Shown here: positions 1-9,015 of the stretch, one piece after another
How positions within the stretch are numbered: the stretch's first letter is position 1
Layout of the letters: the number at the start of each line of letters is the position of its first letter
NCBI GenBank assembly: GCA_029851365.1
Contig: CP099832.1
Location: 84,285 to 123,619, forward strand
DNA length: 39,335 nt
Direction of reading: 5' to 3'
Source: Candidatus Shikimatogenerans bostrichidophilus
GTDB taxonomy: Bacteria; Bacteroidota; Bacteroidia; Flavobacteriales; Blattabacteriaceae
Position numbers and translations under genes: made by a program
Notes under the pieces: generated by a model
Told to the model about the DNA's origin: nothing
The model's input: the letters and a program-made list of their open reading frames with translations, nothing else
The model's database searches: none

Positions 1-167
1 AATATATTAAAAAAGTAGAAATAGATTATAAAAATAATATACAATTAGAATTAATATCTATAGATATAAAAAATTCTCTTCAACATCTATATAAAATAAC
101 TGGTAAGTATTATACTAATAATAATATTTTAAATAATATATTTAAAAATTTTTGTATTGGTAAATAA
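1..167 (+). CDS. mnmE: MnmE (tRNA modification GTPase), C-terminal end only
   Basis: The reading frame enters from the left edge and ends at a TAA at 165-167. The visible last 54 residues finish in NIFKNFCIGK, the near-invariant MnmE ending whose Cys-Ile-Gly-Lys tail is required for activity in the family, preceded by a KITGKYY segment that matches the usual GEITG region. MnmE with MnmG builds the 5-carboxymethylaminomethyl group on wobble uridine 34 of tRNAs. The GTPase domain lies outside the window. The 3' end overlaps the convergent gltX by 26 bases. The family call is firm because of the C-terminal motif; integrity of the rest cannot be judged here. Confidence 0.9.
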   Translation, partial: YIKKVEIDYKNNIQLELISIDIKNSLQHLYKITGKYYTNNNILNNIFKNFCIGK

Positions 168-1641
168 ATTTTTTAAAATTTTTTAATCTTTTTATAATTA
201 TTTTTTTATTAATTTTATTTAAAATATAAATAATATCTATTAAATTAATACCTACAAGTTCACCAACTATAGATAATCTAATAATTTTTAATAAATTAAT
301 ATTATTAATATTTTTTATATAATTATTAATATTATTATATTTAATATTTTTTTTTTTAAAAAAAAATATAATATTATTTTTTATAAATTTTATTATATCT
401 TTATAATTAGTATTTATATATTTAATTATATCTTTTGGTATATTATATTTTATAGGATTTATAAAAAAATAAAAAGATACATTCCATATATCATTTATAA
501 GAGATATTCTATTTTTAGTTAAATTTATAATTTTGTAAATTATTTTCTTTTTAATATTATTATTATTTTTTTTTTTTAAAAATAAATACAATTTATAATT
601 AATATTTTTACTATTTCCATATAGTATATAATTACGATTAATTGAACAAAATAATTTATAATTAATTTTTATATCTGATTTATTAATTTTTTTTAAAGAA
701 AATAATTTAATTATTTTTTTTAAATTTAATATTTTATATTCACTTAAGTCTGATCTACCTAATAAAGCTAGTATATATATAAAAACATTTCTAAAAAATC
801 CATTAGATTTATAACTATTATTTGTAACTAAATTTTTATAATTTATAGGATAAATAGGAAGATTATTATAATTAAATCTTTTACTTATTTTACCTTTATT
901 ATTTAATAATAATGGTAGATGTATAAATTTAGGAATAGTCCAATTAAAATATTTATATAATATAATATAAATTGGAGTAGTAGATAACCATTCTTTTCCT
1001 CTTATTATATGAGTTATTTTCATAAGATGATCGTCTACTGCACTAGCTAAATGATATGTAGGTTTATTATTAGATCTATAAATTATTTTATCATCTATCT
1101 CTTTAGTATTAATTTCTATATTTCCAAATACTTCATCTTTGTAAATAATATTTATATTACTGGGTATTACTAATCTAATTACAAATTTTTTATTTTTTAT
1201 ATATTTTTTTATATATTTATTATTTTTATTTAAAGAATTATTTAATTTATGTCTTGTTAAAAAATTATATATAAAATTTTTATTCTTTCTATATTCGTTT
1301 AATTCTTTTTTAGTTTCAAATGCGTAATAAGCATATTTATTTTTTATTAAATAATTTAAATAACGTTTATATATATCATATCTTTTAGATTGTATATATT
1401 TTCTATTTTTATTTATATTATAACCTTTATTATATTTAATTTTACACCATTTTAATGCTTTCAAAATATATTTAATATATTCTTTTCTATTTCTTTTTAT
1501 ATCTGTATCATCTATACGTAAATAGAAATCACCATTATATTTTTTAGCATATATATAATTATAAAATGCAGTTCTTAATCCTCCTATATGTAGTGGACCA
1601 GTAGGACTTGGAGCAAAACGTACTCTAATTTTTTTTTTCAT
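142..1641 (-). CDS. gltX: Glutamyl-tRNA synthetase
   Basis: Class I synthetase that charges tRNA-Glu. The N-terminus carries RFAPSPTGPLHIGG at residues 8-21 (the HIGH signature) and GKISKR near residue 250 is the KMSKS loop; the SKRF/NNLP context is typical of Bacteroidota GltX. At 499 residues it is full length, with a Lys/Asn/Ile-rich anticodon-binding C-terminal half. A separate glutaminyl-tRNA synthetase is present at 4946-6445, so this enzyme need not misacylate tRNA-Gln. The ATG is 27 bases from the divergent tRNA-Cys gene, leaving little promoter space. The 3' end is convergent with and overlaps mnmE. Confidence 0.96.
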   Translation of the reverse strand: MKKKIRVRFAPSPTGPLHIGGLRTAFYNYIYAKKYNGDFYLRIDDTDIKRNRKEYIKYILKALKWCKIKYNKGYNINKNRKYIQSKRYDIYKRYLNYLIKNKYAYYAFETKKELNEYRKNKNFIYNFLTRHKLNNSLNKNNKYIKKYIKNKKFVIRLVIPSNINIIYKDEVFGNIEINTKEIDDKIIYRSNNKPTYHLASAVDDHLMKITHIIRGKEWLSTTPIYIILYKYFNWTIPKFIHLPLLLNNKGKISKRFNYNNLPIYPINYKNLVTNNSYKSNGFFRNVFIYILALLGRSDLSEYKILNLKKIIKLFSLKKINKSDIKINYKLFCSINRNYILYGNSKNINYKLYLFLKKKNNNNIKKKIIYKIINLTKNRISLINDIWNVSFYFFINPIKYNIPKDIIKYINTNYKDIIKFIKNNIIFFFKKKNIKYNNINNYIKNINNINLLKIIRLSIVGELVGINLIDIIYILNKINKKIIIKRLKNFKKFIYQYKNF

Positions 1642-1668
1642 AAATATTATATTTATATTATTTTTATA

Positions 1669-1739
1669 GGCACCATGGCCGAGTGGTTAGGCTAAGGTCT
1701 GCAAAACCTTATACAGTAGTTCGAATCTACTTGGTGTCT
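1669..1739 (+). tRNA. tRNA-Cys (GCA)
   Basis: The 71-base cloverleaf has an acceptor stem GGCACCA/TGGTGTC with one G-U pair, an anticodon loop CTGCAAA on an AAGGT/ACCTT stem giving anticodon GCA, a T-loop TTCGAAT, and discriminator T as expected for tRNA-Cys. No CCA is encoded. The last 13 bases overlap the end of trmD on the other strand. Confidence 0.95.
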
Positions 1740-2404
1740 TTATATTTATAAATTTTTTTTAAAATTTTATTATTTCTCCATTTTAATATCTTATTATGAT
1801 TACCAGATAATAATATTTTAGGAACTTTCATATTTTTATATTTATATGGTCTAGTATATAATGGATGATCATAATAATATTTATTAAAAGAATCACTATA
1901 TGTAGATTTTATATTACCTAATATACCTGGCAATAATCTAATTATTGAATCTATAACAATTAAAGTAGATAAATCTCCATTAGATATTATATATTTACCT
2001 ATAGAATATTCATTAGTTATAAGATTATCTCTTATCCTTTGATCTATACCTTTAAAATATCCTGATAAAAATAATATATGATTAGTTTTAGAAAGTTTTT
2101 TTGCAATATTTTGATTATATAAAGTAGAATCTGGTGTTAAATATATTATATTATTATAATTATTATTTTTTTTTAATGTATTAATACAATTATAAATAGG
2201 TTCTAATTTTAAAACCATACCATATCCACCTCCATATTGATAATCATCTACATATACTTTATTTCCTTTTTTTATACCATAGTTTCTTAAATTAACTATG
2301 TTAATTTTTAAATTATTTTTTAATAATGCTTTATTAATTATAGGTAATGTTTTTATTATATTAATCCAAAAATTTGGTAATAAAGTAATTATATCAATAT
2401 TCAT
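1727..2404 (-). CDS. trmD: tRNA (guanine-37-N1)-methyltransferase TrmD
   Basis: SPOUT-class enzyme that makes m1G37 in tRNAs with G36, preventing +1 frameshifts. I chose the ATG at 2404 (MNIDIITLLPNFW), the canonical TrmD start; the open frame runs on upstream only because it reads through the initiator tRNA gene. Conserved elements visible are GGGYGMVLKLEP, SGYFKGIDQRI (SAM pocket) and the trefoil-knot stretch SNGDLSTLIVIDSIIRLLPG. At 225 residues it matches the family. It lies 17 bases downstream of tRNA-fMet and is probably co-transcribed with tRNA-Asn, the DUF2797 gene and tRNA-fMet. It ends in TAG. Confidence 0.95.
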   Translation of the reverse strand: MNIDIITLLPNFWINIIKTLPIINKALLKNNLKINIVNLRNYGIKKGNKVYVDDYQYGGGYGMVLKLEPIYNCINTLKKNNNYNNIIYLTPDSTLYNQNIAKKLSKTNHILFLSGYFKGIDQRIRDNLITNEYSIGKYIISNGDLSTLIVIDSIIRLLPGILGNIKSTYSDSFNKYYYDHPLYTRPYKYKNMKVPKILLSGNHNKILKWRNNKILKKIYKYKDTK

Positions 2405-2421
2405 AGGAAAATAATAAAAAA

Positions 2422-2495
<74 letters not shown>

Positions 2496-2535
2496 GTATT
2501 ATATATAATATATATAAAACTTTATAAAAATAAAA

Positions 2536-3347
2536 TTAATATATTATTATATCTATTATATACCCTATAAAATTACGTATATTAATTACAGTTTTGTTAG
2601 AAAATATTAAATATTGTCCTTTTATACCTATTAATTTACTAAATATTATATTATTTTTTTTTCTATTAAATAATATTATTTTTCTTATATTTTTTAATAT
2701 AGGATATTTAAATTTATATATTTTATTATTAATATTTAAATATTTACTATATATTATAAAATTTTTAAATATATAATTATATAATTTATTTTTTATAAAT
2801 AATAAATTATTAGTTTTTATATTATTTATTATTAACATTTTTCTATAATTTGTTCTATCTGATAAAAATTTTTTAGATATATTTTCTATTATACCTGCAA
2901 TATATCTATTTGGAGTTATTGCTAATATAATAGATAATATTGCTCCTTGATCCATTAATCTATCTAAATAATTATTTTTTATAGTTATACCTATTTTAAA
3001 ATTACTAGTATAAGATATATAGACTATATGATCTTGTAATTCTATTTTTTTTTCTTTAATTAAATTTTTATTTTCTATATTTAAATGAGATGTACATCTA
3101 ATAGGATGATATATTCCTATATAAAAATTTTTATAAAAACATGATTTACAAAATCCATTTTTAAAAATTGGTATTTTTTTTTTACATGATAAACATATTG
3201 TAAAATGTAATATTATTTTAATATTTTTTTTTAATAATATATTTAAATTTATTTTTTTATTATAATTATATATTAAATAATATAATAAAATTTTTTTTTT
3301 ATAATTAATAATTTATTAGTTATTAAAATTTTTTTTTTAATTTTCAT
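2536..3347 (-). CDS. DUF2797 family protein, 5' frame broken at a poly(A)10 tract
   Basis: The C-terminal part beginning MDQGAILS at 2955 is only half of the gene. The same frame stays open upstream to 3312 and encodes matching family blocks: ICLSCKKKIP and GFCKSCF (paired CxxC zinc-type knuckles), then IELQDHIVYI, NRYIAG, and the C-terminal GIKGQYLIF. These agree in order with my memory of flavobacterial DUF2797 proteins of about 270 residues; their function is unknown. No ATG exists in this frame upstream of the zinc region. The nearest plausible ATG, at 3347, is in another frame, and the two frames join if a run of ten A residues (minus strand, 3291-3300) is read as eleven; the joined product would be about 270 residues, with YYLIY at the family position. 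Initiation at an in-frame ATT (3312 or 3309) is the alternative. The gene starts 9 bases after tRNA-Asn. Confidence 0.78.
3291..3300 (-). other. Poly(A)10 slippage tract in the DUF2797 gene
   Basis: Ten consecutive T on the plus strand (A on the coding strand) separate the ATG-containing frame from the frame that carries every conserved block. Adding one A restores a continuous gene. RNA polymerase slippage at such tracts is known to rescue genes in A+T-rich insect symbionts; whether it happens here is inference. Confidence 0.6.
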
Positions 3348-3356
3348 AATTTTTAT

Positions 3357-3429
3357 CTCCTCAAGCTGGATTCGAACCAGCTACCTTCTGATTAACAGTC
3401 AGATGCTCTACCAGATGAGCTATTGAGGA
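3357..3429 (-). tRNA. tRNA-Asn (GTT)
   Basis: Reverse complement gives acceptor TCCTCAA/TTGAGGA (7 perfect pairs), anticodon loop CTGTTAA on TCTGA/TCAGA giving GTT, T-loop TTCGAAT, discriminator G, no CCA. It leads a probable minus-strand unit with the DUF2797 gene, tRNA-fMet and trmD. Asparaginyl-tRNA synthetase is encoded at 23493-24872. Confidence 0.95.
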
Positions 3430-3487
3430 ATTATATAATTAGTTAATAAAAATATATATAAATATATATAATAATAAAAGAAATAAT

Positions 3488-4717
3488 ATGAAAAAAATAG
3501 AGTTATTATCACCAGCTGGTAATTATGATAGTTTATATGCAGCCATAAATTCTGGAGCTGATTCAATTTATTTTGGTGTAGAACAATTAAATATGAGAGC
3601 ATTGAGTAGTAATTTTTTAATTAAAGATATTAAAAAAATATCTAATATATGTAATAGATTTAATATTAAAAAATATATTACATTAAATACTATTATATAT
3701 GATAATGATATATTGTTAGTAAAAAAAATTTTAAATTATTCTAAATTATATAATATAGATGGAGTTATAGCTATGGATAATTTTGTTATAAGATATGCTA
3801 ATAAATTAAAAATACCTGTACATATATCTACTCAATTAAATATAACTAATTTAGAAACATTAAAATTTTATAGTAAATATTCTGATATAATAGTATTAAG
3901 TAGAGAATTAAATTTAAATCAAATTAAATTTATATGTGATTCTATAAAAAAAAATAAAATTAAAGGACGGTTTAATAAATTAATTAAAATAGAAATGTTT
4001 GCACATGGTTCATTATGTATGGCTATATCAGGTAAATGTTATTTAAGTTTACATTCAGATAATTCATCAGCCAATAGGGGAGCTTGTAAACAAAATTGTA
4101 GAAGAGAATATACAGTAAAAGATTACAATAATAATAGTTATAAAATAGAAAATAAATATATTATGTCTTCTAAAGATCTTTCTACTATAAATTTTTTAGA
4201 TAAAATTATAAATACAGGTATTAGTATATTAAAAATAGAGGGAAGAGGTAAATCACCAGAATATGTTAGTGTAGTAACTAAATGTTATAAAGAAGCTATA
4301 GAATCGATATATAATAATAATTATACTTATAATAAAATAAAAAAATGGGAAAAAGAAATAAAAAAAGTATATAATAGAGGATTTTGGTCAGGTTATTATT
4401 TAGGTAAAAATATAGGAGAATGGACTAATAAAAGTGGTTCTAGTTCATTATATAAAAAAATTTATATAGGTATAGTTAAAAATTATTTAGATAAAAAATC
4501 TATAATGATAGTATTAATAAATTCATATGATATAAAAATTAATGATTATATATATATAATAGGTAATAAAATAGGAGTAAAAATTATGAAAATAAAAGAA
4601 TTATATAATGAAAAAAAAAATAAAGTAAATATTATTAAGAATGGTAATATATGTACTATAAAAACTAATTTTAGAGTATATAAATATAATAAAATATATA
4701 AAGTTATAAAAAATTAA
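3488..4717 (+). CDS. Peptidase U32 family protein, likely RNA hydroxylase (TrhP-like)
   Basis: The protein begins KKIELLSPAGNYDSLYAAI, the typical U32 N-terminus, and carries the family signature around residues 170-205: EMFAHGSLCMAISGKC and RGACKQNCRREY, with the four cysteines that hold a 4Fe-4S cluster. U32 proteins are named as peptidases, but characterised bacterial members (TrhP/YegQ, RlhA, UbiU/V) are O2-independent hydroxylases, TrhP making 5-hydroxyuridine at tRNA position 34 with prephenate as the reported hydroxyl source. At 409 residues it is close to TrhP length. A ferredoxin gene follows after 1 base, which suggests a shared electron or cluster supply. Which RNA it modifies cannot be told from sequence; TrhP-like is favoured because the rest of the genome retained tRNA modification. 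Confidence 0.85.
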   Translation: MKKIELLSPAGNYDSLYAAINSGADSIYFGVEQLNMRALSSNFLIKDIKKISNICNRFNIKKYITLNTIIYDNDILLVKKILNYSKLYNIDGVIAMDNFVIRYANKLKIPVHISTQLNITNLETLKFYSKYSDIIVLSRELNLNQIKFICDSIKKNKIKGRFNKLIKIEMFAHGSLCMAISGKCYLSLHSDNSSANRGACKQNCRREYTVKDYNNNSYKIENKYIMSSKDLSTINFLDKIINTGISILKIEGRGKSPEYVSVVTKCYKEAIESIYNNNYTYNKIKKWEKEIKKVYNRGFWSGYYLGKNIGEWTNKSGSSSLYKKIYIGIVKNYLDKKSIMIVLINSYDIKINDYIYIIGNKIGVKIMKIKELYNEKKNKVNIIKNGNICTIKTNFRVYKYNKIYKVIKN

Positions 4718-4718
4718 T

Positions 4719-4949
4719 ATGTTATCGATTATATATAATAGAAAAAAATGTATAGGATGTAGCAATTGTGTTTTAGTTAATCCATTATATTTTATAATGT
4801 CTAAATTAGATGGTAAATCTATATTATTAAATTCTATTAATAAAAATGGTATTTATACATTAAAATTAATAAATAATATAAATTATAAATATATAATAAA
4901 ATCTGTTAAAGTATGTCCTGTAAAAATAATAAAAATAATAAAATATTAA
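4719..4949 (+). CDS. Small 4Fe-4S ferredoxin
   Basis: A 76-residue protein with CIGCSNC at residues 11-17 and a distal CPVKI near residue 67, the four-cysteine layout of a single 4Fe-4S ferredoxin. It is 1 base downstream of the U32 gene on the same strand, so the two are probably one transcript and one functional unit, with the ferredoxin giving electrons to the U32 enzyme or to MiaB, the other Fe-S enzyme here. The last 4 bases overlap the convergent glnS end. Its partner is inferred from position only. Confidence 0.88.
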   Translation: MLSIIYNRKKCIGCSNCVLVNPLYFIMSKLDGKSILLNSINKNGIYTLKLINNINYKYIIKSVKVCPVKIIKIIKY

Positions 4950-6445
4950 TATTTTTTTTTAAAATAAAATATTTTTATAAAATTATTAATTTTACAATAA
5001 TTAAAAAATCCAATTCTTAAAAATTGATAATTATTATTTAATTTTAAATTATTATATAAATATTTATCTATTATAATTTTCTTTTTATTTAAACTATTAC
5101 AATTAAATAATTTATTATTATTTATATATATATATTTATAGTCATTTATATACATATTTTTTTTATTTATTGATGATACCCATTGTATAGTACTTTTTAT
5201 TTTATTTGTATTTATATATTTATATATATTGCAATATATTATTTTTTTACCATATTTATTAATTTTTATTTTATAAGCTTTTATAGGATAATAATATTTT
5301 AATCTAACATAGTTTTTAAAAGATAATCTAAAAAAATTACTATTATGTTTAATACAAAAATCTTCCTCTTCTATATAAATTTTTTTACTTATAAGTATTT
5401 TATATGAATTATTAATATATATATATTTTTTTTTATAAAAATTTTTTAGAATTATCATTATAGGTTTTCTTACTCCCATAATTATTTTAGTTTTATTAAT
5501 AATTTTATTTTTTATATAATTATTAAATTCATCTATAGTTATGTTTGTATTTCTTTTAGTAAATCCATTTTTTTTTATAAAATCTATTAAATTTTTAGGA
5601 TTATAACCTTTATATATTAATGAATTTAATGTCATTAATCTAGGATCTTTATAATTTTTTATAATTTTTTTTTTTTTTAATATATTTAAATATCTTTTGC
5701 TAGTTATAGTGTTACTAATATTAAGTCTAGAAAATTCTATTTGTTTAGGTTTATAAATATTATATTTTTTATTATATATATTGTTTATAAACCAATTATA
5801 TAATGGTTTATGATTTTGGAATTCTATAGAACATAATGAATGAGATATTTTTTCTATATAATCAGATTGTCCATGTGCCCAATCATAAGTAGGATAAATA
5901 CACCATTTATAATTTGTTCTATAATGTTTTTTTTTTATTATTCTATACATAATAGGATCTTTAATATGATAATTTGGTAAATTATTTATAGTTTTAGCCC
6001 TTAAAACAAAATCATTATTATTATATCGTCCTATTTTCATATTATTAAAAATAAATAATATTTTATCTATATCATATATTTTTTTTTTATTAATAGATTC
6101 TATATACGCTTTATTATTAATTATCATATTTACAGCCATTTTATATAAAATATCAAAATAATTTGAAGTATAGGTAATTTTATTATATTTAAATCCTAAC
6201 CATTTAATATTATTAATAATATTATTTACAAAATAAATATTTTCATTTTTAGGGTTAGTATCATCAAATCTTAAATATATTTTAGTTTTAAAATATTTTG
6301 CTAAATAAAAATTTATATATATAGCTTTAAGGTGACCAATATGTAATACACCATTAGGTTCAGGAGCAAATCTAAATTTTAATTTATAAACTGGAAAACC
6401 TTTATTTATATCATTAATAATTTCTTTTATTATAAAATTATTCAT
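4946..6445 (-). CDS. glnS: Glutaminyl-tRNA synthetase
   Basis: Class I synthetase that charges tRNA-Gln directly. RFAPEPNGVLHIGH at residues 25-38 is the GlnRS form of the HIGH motif (APEPNG distinguishes it from GluRS), followed by DDTNPKNE; NTITSKRYL near residue 250 is the KMSKS-like loop (bacterial GlnRS has VMSKR). The 499 residues include both anticodon-binding beta-barrels, shorter than the roughly 550 of relatives. Along with gltX and asnS it suggests that the amidotransferase route GatCAB is not needed. tyrS upstream overlaps its start by 8 bases, so the pair is translated from one mRNA. Confidence 0.95.
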   Translation of the reverse strand: MNNFIIKEIINDINKGFPVYKLKFRFAPEPNGVLHIGHLKAIYINFYLAKYFKTKIYLRFDDTNPKNENIYFVNNIINNIKWLGFKYNKITYTSNYFDILYKMAVNMIINNKAYIESINKKKIYDIDKILFIFNNMKIGRYNNNDFVLRAKTINNLPNYHIKDPIMYRIIKKKHYRTNYKWCIYPTYDWAHGQSDYIEKISHSLCSIEFQNHKPLYNWFINNIYNKKYNIYKPKQIEFSRLNISNTITSKRYLNILKKKKIIKNYKDPRLMTLNSLIYKGYNPKNLIDFIKKNGFTKRNTNITIDEFNNYIKNKIINKTKIIMGVRKPIMIILKNFYKKKYIYINNSYKILISKKIYIEEEDFCIKHNSNFFRLSFKNYVRLKYYYPIKAYKIKINKYGKKIIYCNIYKYINTNKIKSTIQWVSSINKKNMYINDYKYIYINNNKLFNCNSLNKKKIIIDKYLYNNLKLNNNYQFLRIGFFNYCKINNFIKIFYFKKKY

Positions 6446-7688
6446 TATTTATAAATTTAATGATTAATAAAAAAAAATCTTTTTTACCTTTTTTTAAAAA
6501 TAAATATTTATTATATAATAAATTATTAATATTTATAATATTATTATTTAACTTTTTACAATTTATATATATAATTCCGTTGTTTTTTATATAATTATTA
6601 TATTCTCTATTTGATTTAAATATAATATTTTTATATTTAATAATATTATACATAGTTATATTATCAGTTTTTTTTATATTTATTTTTATTTTATTTATAT
6701 ATTTTTTTATTAAATAGAAATTATTAATAATTTTATTAAAATTATTTTTATATAATATATTCATTACTAATTTTATTTCTTTATATGTTTTTATATTATA
6801 AATCCATTTAATAAAAAATTTTAATAAAGATTTTTGTATTATTTTTTTTTTTTTATTAAAATTATGTTTATATATAATTTTTTTAATTTTTATTTTTTTT
6901 ACAAATGAAAAATATTTTAAATATTCTATAGATCTATTATCTGATAAATTAATAAAATATTTATACATATCATATATAGAAGTTTTTTTTTTAGATATCC
7001 ATATATTATTAATATTTTTTTTACTTTTACTAAATTTTTCACCCTTATTATTTAATAATAATGGATATGTAAATCCGTATGTTTTTACTTTTTTTATTTT
7101 TTTTATTAATTTTATACCAGTTAAAATATTATACCATTGATCTGATCCTCCTATTTGTAAATTACAATTATATTTTTTATTTAAAAATAAATAATCGTAT
7201 CCCTGTAATAAATGATATATAAAATCTGTAAATTTAATAGATTCATTATTATTTATCATATTATTTATTTTTTTTATTTTTAATAAACTATTAATAGAGT
7301 TTATATAAAATATTTTTTTTATAAATGGTATAAATAAAATTTTTTTATACCAATTTATATTATTTATAAATAATATATTTTTATTTATAGATAATTTTAA
7401 TATTTGTTTTTTTAATTTATTTATATTGTTATTTATAATTTTATTATTATATTTTTTTTTAATTAATGTAGTAGCTTTACCAAATAATATAATAGAATTT
7501 TTATATCCTAATTTATATAACCTATTTATAATTGATATACCTAATAAATGACCTAAATGTAAACTACTATAAGTAGGATCTATACCGAAGTAAAAACTAT
7601 TATTTTTTTTATTAAAAAATAAAATTAAATTTTTAGTTTTATTATATAATAAATTTCTAAATTTTAATTCTTTTATTAAATTTTTCAT
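6438..7688 (-). CDS. tyrS: Tyrosyl-tRNA synthetase
   Basis: Class I synthetase. HLGH occurs at residues 44-47 after FYFGIDPTYSSL, the tyrosine pocket shows QIGGSDQW near residue 180, and KFSKS near residue 217 is the KMSKS loop. The last 50 residues form an S4-type RNA-binding domain (GIIYINCKKL, then KYLFLKKGKKDFFL), so the protein is complete at 416 residues. It is first in a two-gene unit with glnS (8-base overlap). Its start is 56 bases from the divergent tsaD start; promoters for both must fit there. Confidence 0.95.
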   Translation of the reverse strand: MKNLIKELKFRNLLYNKTKNLILFFNKKNNSFYFGIDPTYSSLHLGHLLGISIINRLYKLGYKNSIILFGKATTLIKKKYNNKIINNNINKLKKQILKLSINKNILFINNINWYKKILFIPFIKKIFYINSINSLLKIKKINNMINNNESIKFTDFIYHLLQGYDYLFLNKKYNCNLQIGGSDQWYNILTGIKLIKKIKKVKTYGFTYPLLLNNKGEKFSKSKKNINNIWISKKKTSIYDMYKYFINLSDNRSIEYLKYFSFVKKIKIKKIIYKHNFNKKKKIIQKSLLKFFIKWIYNIKTYKEIKLVMNILYKNNFNKIINNFYLIKKYINKIKINIKKTDNITMYNIIKYKNIIFKSNREYNNYIKNNGIIYINCKKLNNNIININNLLYNKYLFLKKGKKDFFLLIIKFINNE

Positions 7689-7744
7689 ATATTAATTAAA
7701 ACTATGTTAATATATTTAAAAATAAATATATTAAATAAAAAACA

Positions 7745-8767
7745 ATGAATATATATAAAATATTTAAATCTAATAATATTATTTTAGGTATAGAAACATC
7801 ATTTAATGATACTGCTTGTGCAATTTTAAAAGGTAATAAAGTATTATCTAATATTATATATGTACAAAATCATAATAAATTTTGTGGTGTTAAACCAAAT
7901 ATAGCTTATGATCTACACTTAAATAATATATATAATATAGTTAATAAAGCAATTAAAAAATCAAATATAAATATATATGATATAAATGCTATATCTTATA
8001 CTATAGGACCTGGATTAATAGGATCTTTAATGATAGGTGAAAATTTTTCTAAATCTTTATCATTATCATTAAAAATACCTATAATAGATGTAAATCATAT
8101 ACATGCTCATTTATTTTCTATATATATATATAATGAATATAATAAATATCCTAAATTTCCTTATATATGTATAAGTATTAGTGGTGGGCATAGTAAAATA
8201 TTTATAATTAAAAATTTTTTTAATATAGTAGAAGTAGGAAAAACTTTAGATGAAAGCTTAGGTAGAGTTTATGATAAGATAGCCGTATTATTAAAATATA
8301 ATTATATTAATGGACCTAATATTATAGAAAAAAAATCTAAATTAGGTAAATTTAACTATAAATTACCTATACCTAAAATTAATGGGTTTAACTTTAGTTT
8401 TAGTGGATTATTAACAAAAATTAAAAATATAATATTAAAAAATAAGTATAATGAAAATAATTTATGTCGTTCATTTCAAGAAACAATATATATAATATTA
8501 AAAAATAAAATTAAATATTCTATAAAAAAATTAAAAATTAGAAATATAGTAATTACTGGAGGAGTATTCTCTAATAATTTTTTAAAAAAAAAATTAAAAA
8601 AAAATTCAATAAAAAATAATTATAATTTATTTTACAATAAAAATAAAAATTTATTAAAAGATAATGGTGCTATGATTGCTTTAATAGGACAAATAAAATA
8701 TTATTATAAATTATATAATAAATATAATCATATTAGTAATAGTAAATTAGATATAAATAAATTATAA
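7745..8767 (+). CDS. tsaD: TsaD, tRNA threonylcarbamoyladenosine (t6A) transferase subunit
   Basis: Kae1/Qri7 family ATPase that transfers threonylcarbamoyl to A37 of ANN-decoding tRNAs. ILGIETSFNDTACAIL is the N-terminal phosphate loop, the metal-binding HIHAH is at residues 118-122, and CISISGGHSKIF, GRVYDKIA, FSFSGLLT, VITGGVFSNN and DNGAMIAL follow in the family order. At 340 residues it is full length. The usual PEIASR motif is altered to PNIAYD. Its partner TsaB is at 20528-21148; TsaC and TsaE must lie elsewhere. The 3' end overlaps rpmE2 by 6 bases (convergent). Confidence 0.96.
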   Translation: MNIYKIFKSNNIILGIETSFNDTACAILKGNKVLSNIIYVQNHNKFCGVKPNIAYDLHLNNIYNIVNKAIKKSNINIYDINAISYTIGPGLIGSLMIGENFSKSLSLSLKIPIIDVNHIHAHLFSIYIYNEYNKYPKFPYICISISGGHSKIFIIKNFFNIVEVGKTLDESLGRVYDKIAVLLKYNYINGPNIIEKKSKLGKFNYKLPIPKINGFNFSFSGLLTKIKNIILKNKYNENNLCRSFQETIYIILKNKIKYSIKKLKIRNIVITGGVFSNNFLKKKLKKNSIKNNYNLFYNKNKNLLKDNGAMIALIGQIKYYYKLYNKYNHISNSKLDINKL

Positions 8768-8989
8768 TTTATATTTTTTATAAAATTTTTCTACTCTTCC
8801 TGTATTTTTAATATTTTTTTTATTTCCTATATAAAATTGATGAGAATATTTAGATATATCTGTTTTATATATAGGGTATATTTTATTATTATATTTTATT
8901 TTATATTTTGTATATACTGTAGATTTAGTAATAAAGAATTTATTATTATTAATATCTTTAAAAATTATTAATCTATATTTATTTTTCAT
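8762..8989 (-). CDS. rpmE2: Ribosomal protein bL31, type B
   Basis: The 75-residue protein begins KNKYRLIIFKDI and contains ITKSTV, SHQFYIG and the C-terminal NTGRVEKFYKKY, the bL31 signature. It has no cysteines in the positions used by type A L31 for zinc, so it is the zinc-independent B paralogue normal in Bacteroidota. It is located on the large subunit at the central protuberance and bridges to the small subunit. It sits between convergent tsaD and the downstream queA (26-base gap) and is likely transcribed with queA behind it or alone. Confidence 0.9.
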   Translation of the reverse strand: MKNKYRLIIFKDINNNKFFITKSTVYTKYKIKYNNKIYPIYKTDISKYSHQFYIGNKKNIKNTGRVEKFYKKYKL

Positions 8990-9015
8990 ATAATTTAATA
9001 TTATTATTATTTATA

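Noticed and set aside
2594-2776. Small plus-strand hydrophobic frame
   Set aside because: It is the shadow of the DUF2797 gene, whose family blocks are clear on the other strand.
3420-3602. Minus-strand frame of 60 codons over the start of the U32 gene
   Set aside because: It overlaps tRNA-Asn and the conserved U32 N-terminus and shows no family features.
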